Positions 27,178-37,273 are shown, numbered from the stretch's first letter. The stretch is DNA of 64,000 nucleotides from Allobosea sp. WAO (GCF_001509835.1 NZ_JXTJ01000012.1:1-64000), one strand, 5' to 3'. Made by a program: numbers and translations. The notes: generated by a model from the letters alone, not told the origin.

Positions 27178-27389
27178 GGCGAGGCCTTTTTCCGCGGTGC
27201 TGCCTCGCATCAAACGCCACCGATCGCGGAAAACAAGCCGGGATGGCCGGGTCTTGGGCCGCCTTCGTGGCGAGGCAGGTGGAGGTTCTGGATTCTTTTT
27301 TCGGGGGTGCCGGCGATTCCGGTTCAGCGGGGGACAAGACCGGGACATGGCGAATGGTTCGCCACCCGGCTACCCATCGGAGAACGAAC

Positions 27390-27701
27390 ATGACCCGCAC
27401 CAAGAAGAGCTTCGCCGCTGCCGTCGCCGCCCTGGCGCTGGGCGCTTCCGTTTTCGCCGCCTCTGATGCCGAAGCCCGCCCGCGCTATCGCGGCGCCGCC
27501 ATCGGAGCCGGCATCGTCGGTGCGCTCGCCGTCGGCGCACTCGCCGCTGCGGCTGCCAGCCCCGCCTATGGTTACGGCTATGGCTACGGTTACGAGCCGG
27601 CCTATGCCTACGGCCCGGTGCGCCGCTGCCATCTGGTCGACCGGGTCAACTATTACGGCGACGTCATCGGCACCCGCCGCGTCTGCCGCACCTATTACTG
27701 A
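27390..27701 (+). CDS. Small secreted/membrane protein with YG repeats
   Basis: A 103-residue protein. The N-terminal signal (SFAAAVAALALGASVFAA, then SDAEARPRYRG) is followed by a Gly/Ala membrane-like stretch (AAIGAGIVGALAVGALAAAAA), a Tyr-Gly repeat (YGYGYGYGYEPAYAYG) and a C-terminal domain with two Cys (RRCHLVDRVNYYGDVIGTRRVC). Similar small exported proteins are common in Rhizobiales and lack known function. GGAGAA precedes ATG 27390. An intrinsic terminator follows. Confidence 0.75.
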   Translation: MTRTKKSFAAAVAALALGASVFAASDAEARPRYRGAAIGAGIVGALAVGALAAAAASPAYGYGYGYGYEPAYAYGPVRRCHLVDRVNYYGDVIGTRRVCRTYY

Positions 27702-27737
27702 GCTTTCCCGAGGCCGTCCTCCCCGGCCGAACTCAAA

Positions 27738-27765
27738 GGCCCGCCAGAAGGCGGGCCCTTTTTTT
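27738..27765 (+). terminator. Rho-independent terminator after the YG-repeat protein
   Basis: GGCCCGCC (27738-27745) and GGCGGGCC (27750-27757) pair around AGAA and are followed by C and seven T residues. It sits between convergent genes. Confidence 0.92.
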
Positions 27766-27781
27766 CGTGTCGCTGTCTCGT

Positions 27782-29206
27782 TCAGCCGCCGGTCGACATG
27801 GCCAGCGGCGGCTTCACCTCGGCCGGGATCGGCGAGACATAGCCGCCATCAGCGGCGACGCGCTTCTGGAAGTCGGCCTTGGCCGCCGCCATCAGGGCGG
27901 GGTCGGTCAGCACGGCGGCGCCGGTCGCGGCCATCGCCTTGGCGACCTGAACCATCGCCTTGTGCGCGGCCGGCGTCTTGCCCTGCGCCACCACCTGCCA
28001 GGTGTGGAACGGCGTGCCGATCGCGACCGTCGGCGCGTGGGCCTGCACGGTCGGCACGACCCAGCTGACGTCGCCGACATCGGTCGAGCCGATCGCCGGG
28101 TTGCGCGGGGCGTCGAGCGGCACGGTGAAGTCGGCGAGCGCCGCATCGGTCTTGGGCATGCCGATCGAGCGCCAGAGCGCGTCGATGTCCTTCTGGGTCA
28201 GCGTCTCGCGGATCTTGCGCGCGAACTCCTGGTCGGCCTCGTCGAAATGCGGCGGGCCGAGATCTTCCATGATGCCCTGCAGGGCGCTCTCCAGCGGGCC
28301 GTTGCCGACGACGTTGGAGACGGCGCTGACGATCTTCACCTCGACCTTGGTCTCGGTCATCAGCGCGGCGCCCTCGGCGATCTTCTTCACGCGGCCTACG
28401 AGTTCGAGCATGCCGGGCAGGTCGCGGGCGCGGATCGAATAGCGCACGCGGGCATGGGCCTGGACGACGTTCGGGGCGATGCCGCCGGTGTCGAGCAGGG
28501 CATAGTGGACGCGCGCATCGCTCGGCATGTGCTCGCGCATGTAGTTGACGCCGACATTCATCAGCTCGACGGCGTCGAGCGCGCTGCGGCCGAGCTCAGG
28601 CGAGGCGGCGGCGTGCGAGGTGCGGCCGGTGAAGGTGAAGTCGGCGCGGGTATTGGCGAGCGAGAGCGGCGGCGTCACCTCCCAGAAGCTGTTCGGATGC
28701 CAGGAGATCGCGATATCGGCATCCTTGAAGGCGCCGGCGCGAACCATGAAGGCCTTGGCGGCGCCGCCTTCCTCGGCCGGGCAGCCATAATAGCGCACGC
28801 GGCCGGGCAGCTTGTTCTCTGCGAGCCAGTTCTTCATCGCGGTTGCTGCCAGCAGGGCGGCCGAACCAAGCAGGTTGTGGCCGCAGCCATGGCCGTGGCC
28901 GCCGGCCTCGACCTCGCGATGCTCGGCGACGCCGGCCTCCTGGCTGAGGCCCGGCAGCGCGTCGTACTCGCCGAGGAAGGCGATGACCGGGCCGCCTTCG
29001 CCGGCCTCGCCGATCACTGCGGTCGGAATGTCGGCGACATTCTCGGTGATCCGGAAGCCCTGGTGCTTCAGTTCGGCGACATGCTCGGCGACCGAGCGCT
29101 TCTCGGTGTAGCAGACTTCCGGAATCGCCCAGACCCGGTCGCTGAGTTCGATGAAGCGCTCCTTGCTGGCGTCGACATGGCGCCAGAGATCGTTGCGGTT
29201 GTCCAT
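27782..29206 (-). CDS. M20 family metallo-amidohydrolase (AbgB-like)
   Basis: A 474-residue zinc amidohydrolase of the M20D/AbgB group. The metal site segments are GGHGHGCGHN, PAEEGGAAK and SWHPNSFW; the dimerisation lid lies in the middle (TGRTSHAAASPELGRSALDA). Homologues cleave p-aminobenzoyl-glutamate or N-acyl amino acids; the substrate is not determined here. ATG 29206 begins the family start (DLWRHVDASKERFIELSDRVW). Single gene, convergent with the small YG protein and divergent from the glycosyltransferase. Confidence 0.9.
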   Translation of the reverse strand: MDNRNDLWRHVDASKERFIELSDRVWAIPEVCYTEKRSVAEHVAELKHQGFRITENVADIPTAVIGEAGEGGPVIAFLGEYDALPGLSQEAGVAEHREVEAGGHGHGCGHNLLGSAALLAATAMKNWLAENKLPGRVRYYGCPAEEGGAAKAFMVRAGAFKDADIAISWHPNSFWEVTPPLSLANTRADFTFTGRTSHAAASPELGRSALDAVELMNVGVNYMREHMPSDARVHYALLDTGGIAPNVVQAHARVRYSIRARDLPGMLELVGRVKKIAEGAALMTETKVEVKIVSAVSNVVGNGPLESALQGIMEDLGPPHFDEADQEFARKIRETLTQKDIDALWRSIGMPKTDAALADFTVPLDAPRNPAIGSTDVGDVSWVVPTVQAHAPTVAIGTPFHTWQVVAQGKTPAAHKAMVQVAKAMAATGAAVLTDPALMAAAKADFQKRVAADGGYVSPIPAEVKPPLAMSTGG

Positions 29207-29347
29207 TTCTACGTCCCGTGTTGGGTGAGCTTTCGGCCCCTTCTCGCAAGCGTGGGGCCTCGCGTCCAGCAACCGGAGGGCATGGCGGCCCTGCCTGAGT
29301 CTATCCTTGGTGCTTGATTTTCGGGTCGGCATCAGCCTGATGCGCGC

Positions 29348-30502
29348 ATGGCCCGCCGCAAGCTTCTCTTCGTCGCCACCGAGGACTGGTTCTTCGCCTC
29401 GCACTTCCTGCCGATGGCGCGGGCGGCGCGCGAACTCGGCTTCGATGTCGCCGTGATCGCCCGCGAGCGCCAGCACCGGCGCGTGATCGAAGCGGTCGGC
29501 GCAAGGCTGATCGCGCTCGAAGCCGAGCGCCGCAGCCTCTCGCCCAAGGCGCTCTACCGGCAGGTCGCGGCGCTGAAGCGGCTGATCGTCGCCGAGAAGC
29601 CCGACATCCTGCATTGCATCGCGCTGAAGCCGATTGCGCTCGCAGGGCTTGCCGGGAAACTCGCCGGGGTCGAGCGACGCGTCTACGCGCTGACCGGGCT
29701 AGGCTTCCTCGGCGCCCGCGAGGGCTTTCCGGCGCAGGCGGCGCGACTGGCGGCGCGGCTCTGGCTGCGTGAGGCGATCGACGGGCCGCTGGTCCGTTTC
29801 CTGTTCGAGAACCCCGATGATCCGGTGATGCTGGGCCTCGATCCGGCCGATGCTACCAAGGTCGCGATCGTAGGCGGCGCCGGCGTCGACCCGCTGATCC
29901 TGATGCCGGAGCCGATGCCGCCGCAGCCGCCGCTCAAGGTCGCCGTCGTCGCGCGCATGCTCTGGTCGAAGGGCGCCGATCTCGCCGTCGAGGCGGTGAC
30001 GCTGGCGCGCAAGCAGGGCGCGCGCATCGAACTCACGCTTTACGGCGCACCCGATCCCTCCAATCCCAAAGCGGTGCCGGAAGCGACCTTGCGGGAATGG
30101 TCGTCGCGGCCCGGCATCAAATGGGCCGGGCCGACGCGCGATATCGAGGGCGTCTGGCGCGCGCATCAGCTCTGCTGCCTGCCTTCGCGCGGCGGCGAAG
30201 GCCTGCCGCGCAGCCTGCTGGAGGGGGCGGCCTGCGGCCGGGCGCTCTTGACCACCGATGTGCCCGGCTGCCGCTCGTTCGTGCGGGATGGGCAGGATGG
30301 CTTCGTCGTTCCGGCCAATGACGTCGCGGCTTTGACGAAGGCGCTGATGACGCTCGCCGGCTCGCCCGGCATGGTCGAGCGCATGGGAGTGAGCGCGCGC
30401 GAGCGGCTGCTCGCCGGCTATACCGAGCGCGATGTGATGGAGGGGGTCAAGGCGCTCTATCGCGGCCTGCTCGGCCAGCCCCAGGCGGATGTCGTCGCAT
30501 GA
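29348..30502 (+). CDS. Glycosyltransferase family 4 protein
   Basis: A 384-residue GT-B glycosyltransferase. The N-terminal Rossmann domain starts ARRKLLFVATEDWFFASHFLPMA. The C-terminal nucleotide-sugar domain carries VARMLWSKGADLAVEA and the EX7E-like PSRGGEGLPRSLLEGAACGRALLTTDVPG. It probably adds a sugar to an envelope glycan or lipid carrier, but the acceptor is unknown. The stop overlaps the methyltransferase start (ATGA). Confidence 0.88.
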   Translation: MARRKLLFVATEDWFFASHFLPMARAARELGFDVAVIARERQHRRVIEAVGARLIALEAERRSLSPKALYRQVAALKRLIVAEKPDILHCIALKPIALAGLAGKLAGVERRVYALTGLGFLGAREGFPAQAARLAARLWLREAIDGPLVRFLFENPDDPVMLGLDPADATKVAIVGGAGVDPLILMPEPMPPQPPLKVAVVARMLWSKGADLAVEAVTLARKQGARIELTLYGAPDPSNPKAVPEATLREWSSRPGIKWAGPTRDIEGVWRAHQLCCLPSRGGEGLPRSLLEGAACGRALLTTDVPGCRSFVRDGQDGFVVPANDVAALTKALMTLAGSPGMVERMGVSARERLLAGYTERDVMEGVKALYRGLLGQPQADVVA

Positions 30503-31167
30503 GCGAGGCGCTGGCGACGGCGGACAGGCTCGGCTTCATCCGGGCCCATACGCGCCTCCTGCCGGTGCCGCATGCGCCGGAGATCTCGCTGCATGTCGCC
30601 GAGGAAGCGACGGAGCTTTGGCAGAAGACCGAGGAGGAGCTCGCGACGATCGGCCTGCCGCCGCCTTTCTGGGCTTTCGCCTGGGCCGGTGGGCAGGCTC
30701 TTGCCCGCTATGTGCTCGACCATCCGGAGACGGTGCGCGGCCGGCGCGTGCTCGATTTCGCCAGCGGCTCCGGGCTTGTCGCCATCGCTGCGGCGAAGGC
30801 CGGCGCGGCCCATGTGGCGGCGGCCGATATCGACGCGTTCGCGGCCGCCGCGATCGGTCTCAACGCCGAGGCGAACGGGGTTTCGGTCGTGCCACGGCGC
30901 GAGGACCTGATCGGCCGGGACGAGGGCTGGGACACGGTGCTCGCGGGCGACATCTGCTATGAGCGCGAGCTTGCCGGGCAGGTGATCGACTGGCTGACGG
31001 CGCTCGCCGGACGCGGTGCGCAGGTGCTGATCGGCGATCCCGGCCGCAGCTACCTGCCCAAGGACCGGCTCATCGAGGTCGCGACCTACCAGGTGCCGGT
31101 GACGCGGGCACTGGAGGATGCCGAGATCAAGAAGAGTTCGGTGTGGCGGCTGGGCGGAGCGCCGTGA
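30499..31167 (+). CDS. Class I SAM-dependent methyltransferase (lysine/nicotinamide methyltransferase-like)
   Basis: A 222-residue methyltransferase with SAM motif I (VLDFASGSGLVAIAAAK), an acidic motif II (AADIDAFA) and a post-I segment (DTVLAGDICYE). The PPFWAFAWAGGQALARY segment is typical of ETFB-lysine-methyltransferase-like and nicotinamide N-methyltransferase-like proteins. It is coupled to the preceding glycosyltransferase by an ATGA overlap, although a shared pathway is not obvious. Confidence 0.85.
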   Translation: MSEALATADRLGFIRAHTRLLPVPHAPEISLHVAEEATELWQKTEEELATIGLPPPFWAFAWAGGQALARYVLDHPETVRGRRVLDFASGSGLVAIAAAKAGAAHVAAADIDAFAAAAIGLNAEANGVSVVPRREDLIGRDEGWDTVLAGDICYERELAGQVIDWLTALAGRGAQVLIGDPGRSYLPKDRLIEVATYQVPVTRALEDAEIKKSSVWRLGGAP

Positions 31168-31186
31168 CGGCGCTGCCGCTCAGCTT

Positions 31187-32254
31187 TCAGTCGATCGCGT
31201 CCTTGAGATCGACCGTGCCCTGCTTGCCGATCGCGTCGTAATTGCGCTTGAGCCAGCGCTTGGCAGCATTGCGCCCCATATCACGCAGGCGCAGCAGGAA
31301 ATCCCATTCGGCCCGAAGGCGCGAGGAGCTGGTGAGCTGGGCCAGAGGCGCGCCGCCATCGATCCGGTGCATCAGCACGCGCTTGTAGTCGGCGGTCGAG
31401 AGCTTGCCGGCATCGATCAGGCGGTTGACGAAGGCAATGGCGCGCAATTCGCGCAGGAGCGAGGCGTTGAAGGTGATCTCGTTCAGCCGGTCCTGGATGG
31501 CGCGGGCATTGGTCGGCAATTCCTTGCGCTCCAGCGGATTGATCTGGACCAGCAGGATATCGTCGCCCTGCGCCTCGTAGAACAGAGGATAGAGCGCCGG
31601 ATTGCCCATATAGCCGCCATCCCAATAGGCCTGCCCGTCGATCTCCACGGCCTGGAACAGCATCGGCAGGCAAGCCGAGGCCATCAGATGGTCGGCGGTG
31701 AGTTCCTGGCGGGTGAAGACCCTGATCTTGCCGGTACGGACATTGGTCGCGGCGATGAACAGGTTGACGTCGGCGCAGCCGCGCACCTTGTCGAAGTCGA
31801 TCAGGTCCGAGATCACCCCACGCAGGGGATTGATGTTGAGCGGGTTGACGTCATAGGGGCTCGCCATCTTCGAGAACATCTCGAACCAGATCAGGCCGGG
31901 CGGGTGGCCATTGCTCCAGGCGCCCAGCATGGTGTCGATCAGCGAGCGCTCGGAGCCGCCATATTTGCCGTCGACGCTGATCCGGCGCCAGAAATTCTCC
32001 AGCGCCGTGCGGGCGCCGTCGGCTCCGCCATCGAGCCAGCCCTCGGCCAGCACGACGGCATTCATCGCGCCGGCGCTGGCGCCGGTCATCGCTTCGATCG
32101 CGATCCGGCCATCGGCGAGGATCGCGTCGAGCACGCCCCAGGTGAAGGCGCCATGGGCGCCGCCACCTTGCAGAGCGAGATTGACCGACTTCTCCGCCTT
32201 CGGCCCGGCAAGGCCCTTGACCTGCGGGACGCGGCGCTGGCGGCGGCCGGTCAC
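31187..32254 (-). CDS. Patatin-like phospholipase (DUF3734-type)
   Basis: A 355-residue acyl hydrolase with the patatin elements: glycine loop (LALQGGGAHGAF), nucleophile Ser60 in GASAG, and catalytic Asp212 in WDGGYMG. The C-terminal part matches the DUF3734 extension seen in proteins encoded next to 3-hydroxybutyrate dehydrogenase. GTG 32254 overlaps the bdhA stop (GTGA), so the two are coupled. The pairing suggests a role in polyhydroxybutyrate granule or storage-lipid turnover; substrate not shown. Confidence 0.9.
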   Translation of the reverse strand: MTGRRQRRVPQVKGLAGPKAEKSVNLALQGGGAHGAFTWGVLDAILADGRIAIEAMTGASAGAMNAVVLAEGWLDGGADGARTALENFWRRISVDGKYGGSERSLIDTMLGAWSNGHPPGLIWFEMFSKMASPYDVNPLNINPLRGVISDLIDFDKVRGCADVNLFIAATNVRTGKIRVFTRQELTADHLMASACLPMLFQAVEIDGQAYWDGGYMGNPALYPLFYEAQGDDILLVQINPLERKELPTNARAIQDRLNEITFNASLLRELRAIAFVNRLIDAGKLSTADYKRVLMHRIDGGAPLAQLTSSSRLRAEWDFLLRLRDMGRNAAKRWLKRNYDAIGKQGTVDLKDAID

Positions 32255-33036
32255 GCGGCGGTCCAGCCGCCGTCCATCGGCAGGGTCGTGCCGGTGATCG
32301 ATTTCGCCGAGTCGGTGCAGAGGAAGACGGCGAGCGCCGCGACCTGCTCGACGGTGACGAATTGCTTGGTCGGCTGGGCCAGCAGCAGCACGTCGTTGAT
32401 GACCTGCTCCTTGGTGAGATTGCGCGCCTTCATCGTGTCGGGGATCTGCTTCTCGACCAGCGGCGTCCAGACATAGCCGGGGGCGATCGCGTTGACGGTG
32501 ATGCCATGGGTCGCAACCTCGAGCGCCACCGTCTTGGTGAAGCCGGCGATGCCGTGCTTGGCGGCGACATAGGCCGACTTGAACGGCGAGGCGACGAAAG
32601 CGTGGGCGGAGGCGGTGTTGATGATCCGGCCCCAGCCCTTCTGCTTCATCTTCGGCAGGGCGGCGCGGGTGGCGTGGAAGGCCGAGGACAGGTTGATCGC
32701 GATGATCTGGTCCCATTTCTCGAGCGGGAACTCGTCGACCGGTGCGACATGCTGGATTCCGGCATTGTTGACGAGGATGTCGATGGCTCCGAATTCGGTC
32801 TCGGCCTCGGCGACCATGGCGGCGATCTCGTCGGGCTTCATCATGTTGGCGGCCGAGTAGCGCGCCTTGACCTTGAACTCGGTCTCGATGCCCGCTCGTT
32901 CCTTCTCGATCGCGTCGGCATCGCCGAAACCGTTGATCACGACATTGGCGCCTTCCGCCGCGAGCGCGCGGGCGTAGGCGAGGCCGATGCCGGAGGTGGA
33001 GCCGGTGACGAGCGCGGTGCGGTCTTTGAGGAACAT
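32251..33036 (-). CDS. bdhA: 3-hydroxybutyrate dehydrogenase
   Basis: A 261-residue short-chain dehydrogenase that oxidises D-3-hydroxybutyrate to acetoacetate with NAD. It has the NAD motif TGSTSGIG (11-18), NNAGIQHV, and the catalytic Ser143, Tyr156 and Lys160. The C-terminal QPTKQFVTVEQVAALAVFL is characteristic of this enzyme. It acts in polyhydroxybutyrate mobilisation and ketone body use. First gene of the leftward pair with the patatin, divergent from zur. Confidence 0.93.
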   Translation of the reverse strand: MFLKDRTALVTGSTSGIGLAYARALAAEGANVVINGFGDADAIEKERAGIETEFKVKARYSAANMMKPDEIAAMVAEAETEFGAIDILVNNAGIQHVAPVDEFPLEKWDQIIAINLSSAFHATRAALPKMKQKGWGRIINTASAHAFVASPFKSAYVAAKHGIAGFTKTVALEVATHGITVNAIAPGYVWTPLVEKQIPDTMKARNLTKEQVINDVLLLAQPTKQFVTVEQVAALAVFLCTDSAKSITGTTLPMDGGWTAA

Positions 33037-33155
33037 TGCGGGCAGCTCCTGACATTCTGCGGGGAATTGCTTAGCTTACAGGCGGCGAGGGCGGCCGCGC
33101 CAGCCGGGGCGGCCGCGGTCGCCCAACGCTGCCCGATGTGATATTGCAACGCAAC

Positions 33156-33719
33156 ATGACGAAAATGCAGCCAGACGCGCACCACCATGGCGACGACCAT
33201 GGCCATCTGCACGCCGATGAGCGCGGCCATGCGCACGGCCTGTGCCAGCACGCCCATGACCACGCCGATCAGGCCGAGGCCGGGCTGGCACGGGCGGAAG
33301 CCGTCTGCAGCGAGCGCGGCCTTAGATTGACGCCGATCCGGCGCAAGACGCTGGAGGCGCTCTATGCCGACCACCGCCCGGTCGGCGCCTATGATCTTGC
33401 CGACCGGATCTCGCCGCCCGGCGGGCGCAGGCTGGCGCCGATCTCGATCTATCGCGCCCTCGACTTCCTGGTCGAGCAGGGCTTCGTCCACCGCTTAAGC
33501 TCGCGCAATGCCTTCATCGCCTGCCCGCACGGGCACGGCGCCGACGAGGCCGTCGCCTTCCTGATCTGCGAGGTCTGCGGCGGGGTCGACGAGGACGCTT
33601 CGCCGGCGATGCGCAGCGCGATTCGCGGCATGGCGCAGGCCAGGCAGTTCAAGACCTCGTACCAGGTGGTCGAGATCGTCGGGCGCTGCGAACATTGCCG
33701 TAATGCCGAGGCAGCTTGA
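33156..33719 (+). CDS. zur: Zinc uptake regulator Zur (Fur family)
   Basis: A Fur-family repressor of about 187 residues. An N-terminal His/Asp-rich segment (HHHGDDHGHLHADE, then HAHGLCQHAHDHADQ) precedes the winged helix (GLRLTPIRRKTLEAL) and a C-terminal metal domain with CEVC and CEHC pairs. The zinc assignment rests on resemblance to rhizobial Zur and on the His-rich leader. The start is uncertain: GTG 33138, ATG 33156 and ATG 33165 are in frame and none has a clear ribosome site. A partial dyad (33136-33157) overlaps the candidate starts. Confidence 0.88.
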   Translation: MTKMQPDAHHHGDDHGHLHADERGHAHGLCQHAHDHADQAEAGLARAEAVCSERGLRLTPIRRKTLEALYADHRPVGAYDLADRISPPGGRRLAPISIYRALDFLVEQGFVHRLSSRNAFIACPHGHGADEAVAFLICEVCGGVDEDASPAMRSAIRGMAQARQFKTSYQVVEIVGRCEHCRNAEAA

Positions 33720-33788
33720 CGATCTCCCCGCAAGGGCGCAGTTCAGCCGGTGCGAACCGTTACCGGCCCTGAAATCCGGACCTCTTTC

Positions 33789-35078
33789 ATGACCGAGCCG
33801 CTACAGATCTGCCTGCCCGAAGGTCCGCAAGCCGCACCCGCACCCCGGGCGGGCACGGTCCCGGTCATGGTCGGGCACGTCAAGGTCGGCGGCGGCGCGC
33901 CGATCGTCGTGCAGTCGATGACCAATACCGACACTGCCGACATCGCGGCGACCGTCGGCCAGGTCGCGGCGCTGGCGCGGGCAGGCTCCGAACTCGTGCG
34001 CATCACCGTCGACCGCGACGAGGCGGCGGCGGCTGTGCCGTATATCCGCGAGCGGCTCGACATTCTCGGCATCGACGTGCCGCTGATCGGCGATTTCCAC
34101 TATATCGGCCACAAGCTGCTCGCCGATCATCCCGCCTGTGCGCAGGCGCTAGCGAAGTACCGGATCAACCCCGGCAATGTCGGCTTCAAGGACAAGAAGG
34201 ACAGGCAGTTCGGCCAGATCGTCGAACTCGCGATCAAGCACGGCAAGAGCGTGCGCATCGGCGCCAATTGGGGCTCGCTCGACCAGGAGCTGCTGACCGG
34301 GCTGATGGACATCAATGCACGGTCGCCCCGGCCGATCGATGCGCGCGCAGTGATGCGCGAGGCGATGGTGCGTTCGGCGCTGTTCTCGGCGGAGCGAGCC
34401 GAGGAGATCGGGCTCGGGCGCGACCGGATCATCCTTTCGGCCAAGGTCTCGGGCGTTCAGGACCTGATCGCGGTCTACCGGATGCTGGCCTCGCGCGGCG
34501 ACTACGCCATCCATCTCGGGCTGACCGAGGCGGGCATGGGCTCGAAGGGCCTCGTCGCCTCCTCGGCGGCGCTCGGCGTGCTGCTGCAGGACGGTATCGG
34601 CGACACCATCCGGTTCTCACTGACACCGGAACCGGGCGGCGACCGTACGCTCGAGGTCAAGGCCTCGCAGGAACTGCTGCAGACCATGGGCTTTCGGGCC
34701 TTCGTGCCGCAGGTCGCGGCCTGCCCAGGCTGCGGGCGCACCACTTCGACCGTGTTCCAGGAGTTGGCGCGCGACATCCAGGACTGGATCGCCGCGTCGA
34801 TGCCGGACTGGAAGCTGCGCTATCCCGGCGTCGAGCAACTCAACGTCGCGGTGATGGGCTGCATCGTCAACGGCCCCGGCGAGTCCAAGCATGCCGATAT
34901 CGGCATCTCGCTGCCCGGCACCGGCGAAGCGCCGACGGCGCCAGTCTTCGTCGACGGCAAGAAGGTCACGACGCTTCGCGGCGCGCATATCGCGGCCGAA
35001 TTCAAGACGATGGTCGACGAGTATATCGGCCGGCGCTTCGGGCAGGCCTATGAGCTGCGCGCCAAGGCGGCGGAGTAG
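33789..35078 (+). CDS. ispG: 4-hydroxy-3-methylbut-2-enyl-diphosphate synthase IspG
   Basis: About 429 residues; the [4Fe-4S] enzyme of the MEP isoprenoid pathway that converts MEcPP to HMBPP. The TIM-barrel half has [15 protein letters not shown] and ADFHY-like GDFHYIGH. The C-terminal cluster domain supplies Cys in AACPGCGR and [15 protein letters not shown] 33789 is preferred; GTG 33750 would add 13 residues. It lies 69 bases after zur on the same strand. Confidence 0.95.
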   Translation: MTEPLQICLPEGPQAAPAPRAGTVPVMVGHVKVGGGAPIVVQSMTNTDTADIAATVGQVAALARAGSELVRITVDRDEAAAAVPYIRERLDILGIDVPLIGDFHYIGHKLLADHPACAQALAKYRINPGNVGFKDKKDRQFGQIVELAIKHGKSVRIGANWGSLDQELLTGLMDINARSPRPIDARAVMREAMVRSALFSAERAEEIGLGRDRIILSAKVSGVQDLIAVYRMLASRGDYAIHLGLTEAGMGSKGLVASSAALGVLLQDGIGDTIRFSLTPEPGGDRTLEVKASQELLQTMGFRAFVPQVAACPGCGRTTSTVFQELARDIQDWIAASMPDWKLRYPGVEQLNVAVMGCIVNGPGESKHADIGISLPGTGEAPTAPVFVDGKKVTTLRGAHIAAEFKTMVDEYIGRRFGQAYELRAKAAE

Positions 35079-35185
35079 CCGCGGACGGCCTGTGGCTTTG
35101 CTGCGCTTGTACCTATGCGCGCGATAAGGGCTGTGCTAGAGGCCCCGGCCTTTCGCTGCGTCGCAGCACCCGCGGAGCACCCTTG

Positions 35186-37171
35186 ATGGGTCATGACCAG
35201 CAGAATCCGGCCCCTGCCAAGCCGGATGGGGACCGTTTCGGTCTCGAAGAGCCGGCAAATGGCGGCCATTCCTCGCACAGCTATGCCGCGCTCGCGCTCG
35301 GTGCGCTCGGCGTCGTCTTCGGCGACATCGGCACGAGCCCGCTCTATGCACTGCGCGAGACGATCCTGGCTGCCACCGGTGCCGCGTCGGGTGGCCATGG
35401 CGGTGCTGCCGAGGTCACGCTTGCCGGGCCGCTGCCGCGTGAGGTCATTCTCGGTGTGCTCTCGCTGATCCTATGGTCGCTGGTCAGCGTCGTGACGCTG
35501 AAATACGTCGTGCTGCTGCTGCGGGCCGACAATAACGGCGAGGGCGGCACGCTGACCCTGGTCGCCCTGGCGCAGCGCGCGCTCGGGCGCAGCCGCGGTG
35601 GCGTGGTGCTGTTCCTCGGCATGGCGGGGGCGGCGCTGTTCTATGGCGATGCGGTGATCACGCCGGCGATCTCGGTGCTCTCGGCGATCGAGGGCATCAA
35701 GCTGGTGACGCCGGTGCTCGACGACTATGTCGTGACCATCGCCTCGGTGATCATGATCGCGCTCTTCCTGGTGCAAAGCCGCGGCACGGCCAAGGTCGCG
35801 AATTTCTTCGGCCCGGTGATGACGGTCTGGTTCGTGACCCTGGGCGGGCTCGGAATCTACCATATCTCCGACGATCTCGGGGTTCTCGCCTCGATCAACC
35901 CCTATCACGGCCTGCGCTTCTTCATCGATCATCCCGGCCTGTCTCTGGCCGTGCTCGGCACCGTCTGTCTCGCGGTCACCGGGGCCGAGGCGCTCTACGC
36001 CGATATGGGCCATTTCGGGCGCGGGCCGATCCGCGGCGCCTGGCTTTATCTGGTCTTCCCGGCGCTGTGGCTGAACTATCTCGGCCAGGGCGCGCTGATC
36101 CTCTCGGATTCCTCGGCGATCGAGAATCCCTTCTTTCGCCTCGCGCCGCAGGGGTTCACCCTGCCTCTGGTGATCATGGCGACGATTGCCACCATCATCG
36201 CCAGCCAGGCGGTGATCACCGGGGCGTTCTCGCTGACCCGGCAGGCGATCCAGCTCGGCCTGCTGCCGCGCCTCGAGATCCGCCACACCTCGGAGCATAC
36301 CTCCGGCCAGATCTTCATCCCGCGGATGAACACGCTGCTCCTTCTGACGGTGCTGCTGCTGATCTGGACGTTCAGGACCTCCTCGAACCTCTCGCACGCC
36401 TATGGCATCTCGGTGTTCGGGGCGATGGCGGTGGATTCGCTGCTCGCCTTCATCGTGATCTGGCGCGGCTGGCGCTGGAGCCTGCTGGCGACCTCTCTGG
36501 TGCTGGTGCCCTTCATCATCATCGACCTCGCCTTCTTCTCGGCCAATCTGCTGAAGCTGTTCAGCGGCGGCTACGTCCCGGTGCTGTTCGCGATCGCGCT
36601 GACGGTACTGATGTGGACCTGGGTGCGCGGCACGCGGATCCTGTTCGACAAGACCCGCAAGACCGATGTGCCGCTGCTCGAACTGGTCGGCATGCTGACC
36701 AAGAGCCCGCCCTACCGGGTCAAGGGCATGGCGGTGTTCCTGACCAGCGATCCGGAGACGGCGCCGGCCTCACTGCTGCACAATCTCAAGCACAACAAGG
36801 TGCTGCACGAGCGCAATGTCATCCTCACCGTGCGCTCGGCCGACACGCCGCGCGTCGCCGAAAGCGAGCGCGTCAGGCTCTCGCGGATCACCGACGATTT
36901 CTGGCGGGTCGAGATGATCTACGGCTACATGGAGAGCCCGAACGTCCCCAAGGGGCTCGCCATACTGCGCAAGCAGGGCTTCAAGTTCGACATCATGTCG
37001 ACCTCGTTCTTCCTGTCGCGCCGCTCGATCAAGGCCTCGCCGAACTCAGGCATGCCGGTCTGGCAGGACAATCTCTTCATCGGCCTGACCAAGAGCGCGA
37101 CCGACGCCACCAACTTCTTCCAGATCCCGACTGGACGCGTGGTCGAGGTCGGGACGCAGGTCACGGTCTGA
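35186..37171 (+). CDS. kup: Potassium transporter Kup
   Basis: A 661-residue KUP/HAK potassium-proton symporter. The N-terminal membrane part has about 12 helices ([50 protein letters not shown]-type signatures). The hydrophilic C-terminal domain spans about the last 190 residues. ATG 35186 is preferred to the TTG immediately upstream. Monocistronic, ending before a palindromic repeat. Confidence 0.96.
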   Translation: MGHDQQNPAPAKPDGDRFGLEEPANGGHSSHSYAALALGALGVVFGDIGTSPLYALRETILAATGAASGGHGGAAEVTLAGPLPREVILGVLSLILWSLVSVVTLKYVVLLLRADNNGEGGTLTLVALAQRALGRSRGGVVLFLGMAGAALFYGDAVITPAISVLSAIEGIKLVTPVLDDYVVTIASVIMIALFLVQSRGTAKVANFFGPVMTVWFVTLGGLGIYHISDDLGVLASINPYHGLRFFIDHPGLSLAVLGTVCLAVTGAEALYADMGHFGRGPIRGAWLYLVFPALWLNYLGQGALILSDSSAIENPFFRLAPQGFTLPLVIMATIATIIASQAVITGAFSLTRQAIQLGLLPRLEIRHTSEHTSGQIFIPRMNTLLLLTVLLLIWTFRTSSNLSHAYGISVFGAMAVDSLLAFIVIWRGWRWSLLATSLVLVPFIIIDLAFFSANLLKLFSGGYVPVLFAIALTVLMWTWVRGTRILFDKTRKTDVPLLELVGMLTKSPPYRVKGMAVFLTSDPETAPASLLHNLKHNKVLHERNVILTVRSADTPRVAESERVRLSRITDDFWRVEMIYGYMESPNVPKGLAILRKQGFKFDIMSTSFFLSRRSIKASPNSGMPVWQDNLFIGLTKSATDATNFFQIPTGRVVEVGTQVTV

Positions 37172-37184
37172 CGTAGCCATTCCA

Positions 37185-37273
37185 CCGTCATTGCGAGTGT
37201 AGCGAAGCAATCCAGGGGCGACAGAGCTACGCCTTCCTGGATTGCTTCGCCGCTATGCTCCTCGCAATGACGG
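37185..37273. repeat. 89-bp palindromic repeat between kup and the polyprenyl synthase gene
   Basis: Outer 13-base arms CCGTCATTGCGAG (37185-37197) and CTCGCAATGACGG (37261-37273), plus inner 15-base arms at 37202-37216 and 37236-37250, are perfect complements. The CGTCATTGCGAG...GCGAAGCAATCC pattern is one I recall in many proteobacterial genomes. It lies between convergent genes and may terminate or stabilise both transcripts. Confidence 0.8.

Noticed and set aside
27570-27610. The Tyr-Gly codon repeat as a DNA tandem repeat of interest
   Set aside because: It is inside a plausible small exported protein and is explained by the low-complexity YG segment.
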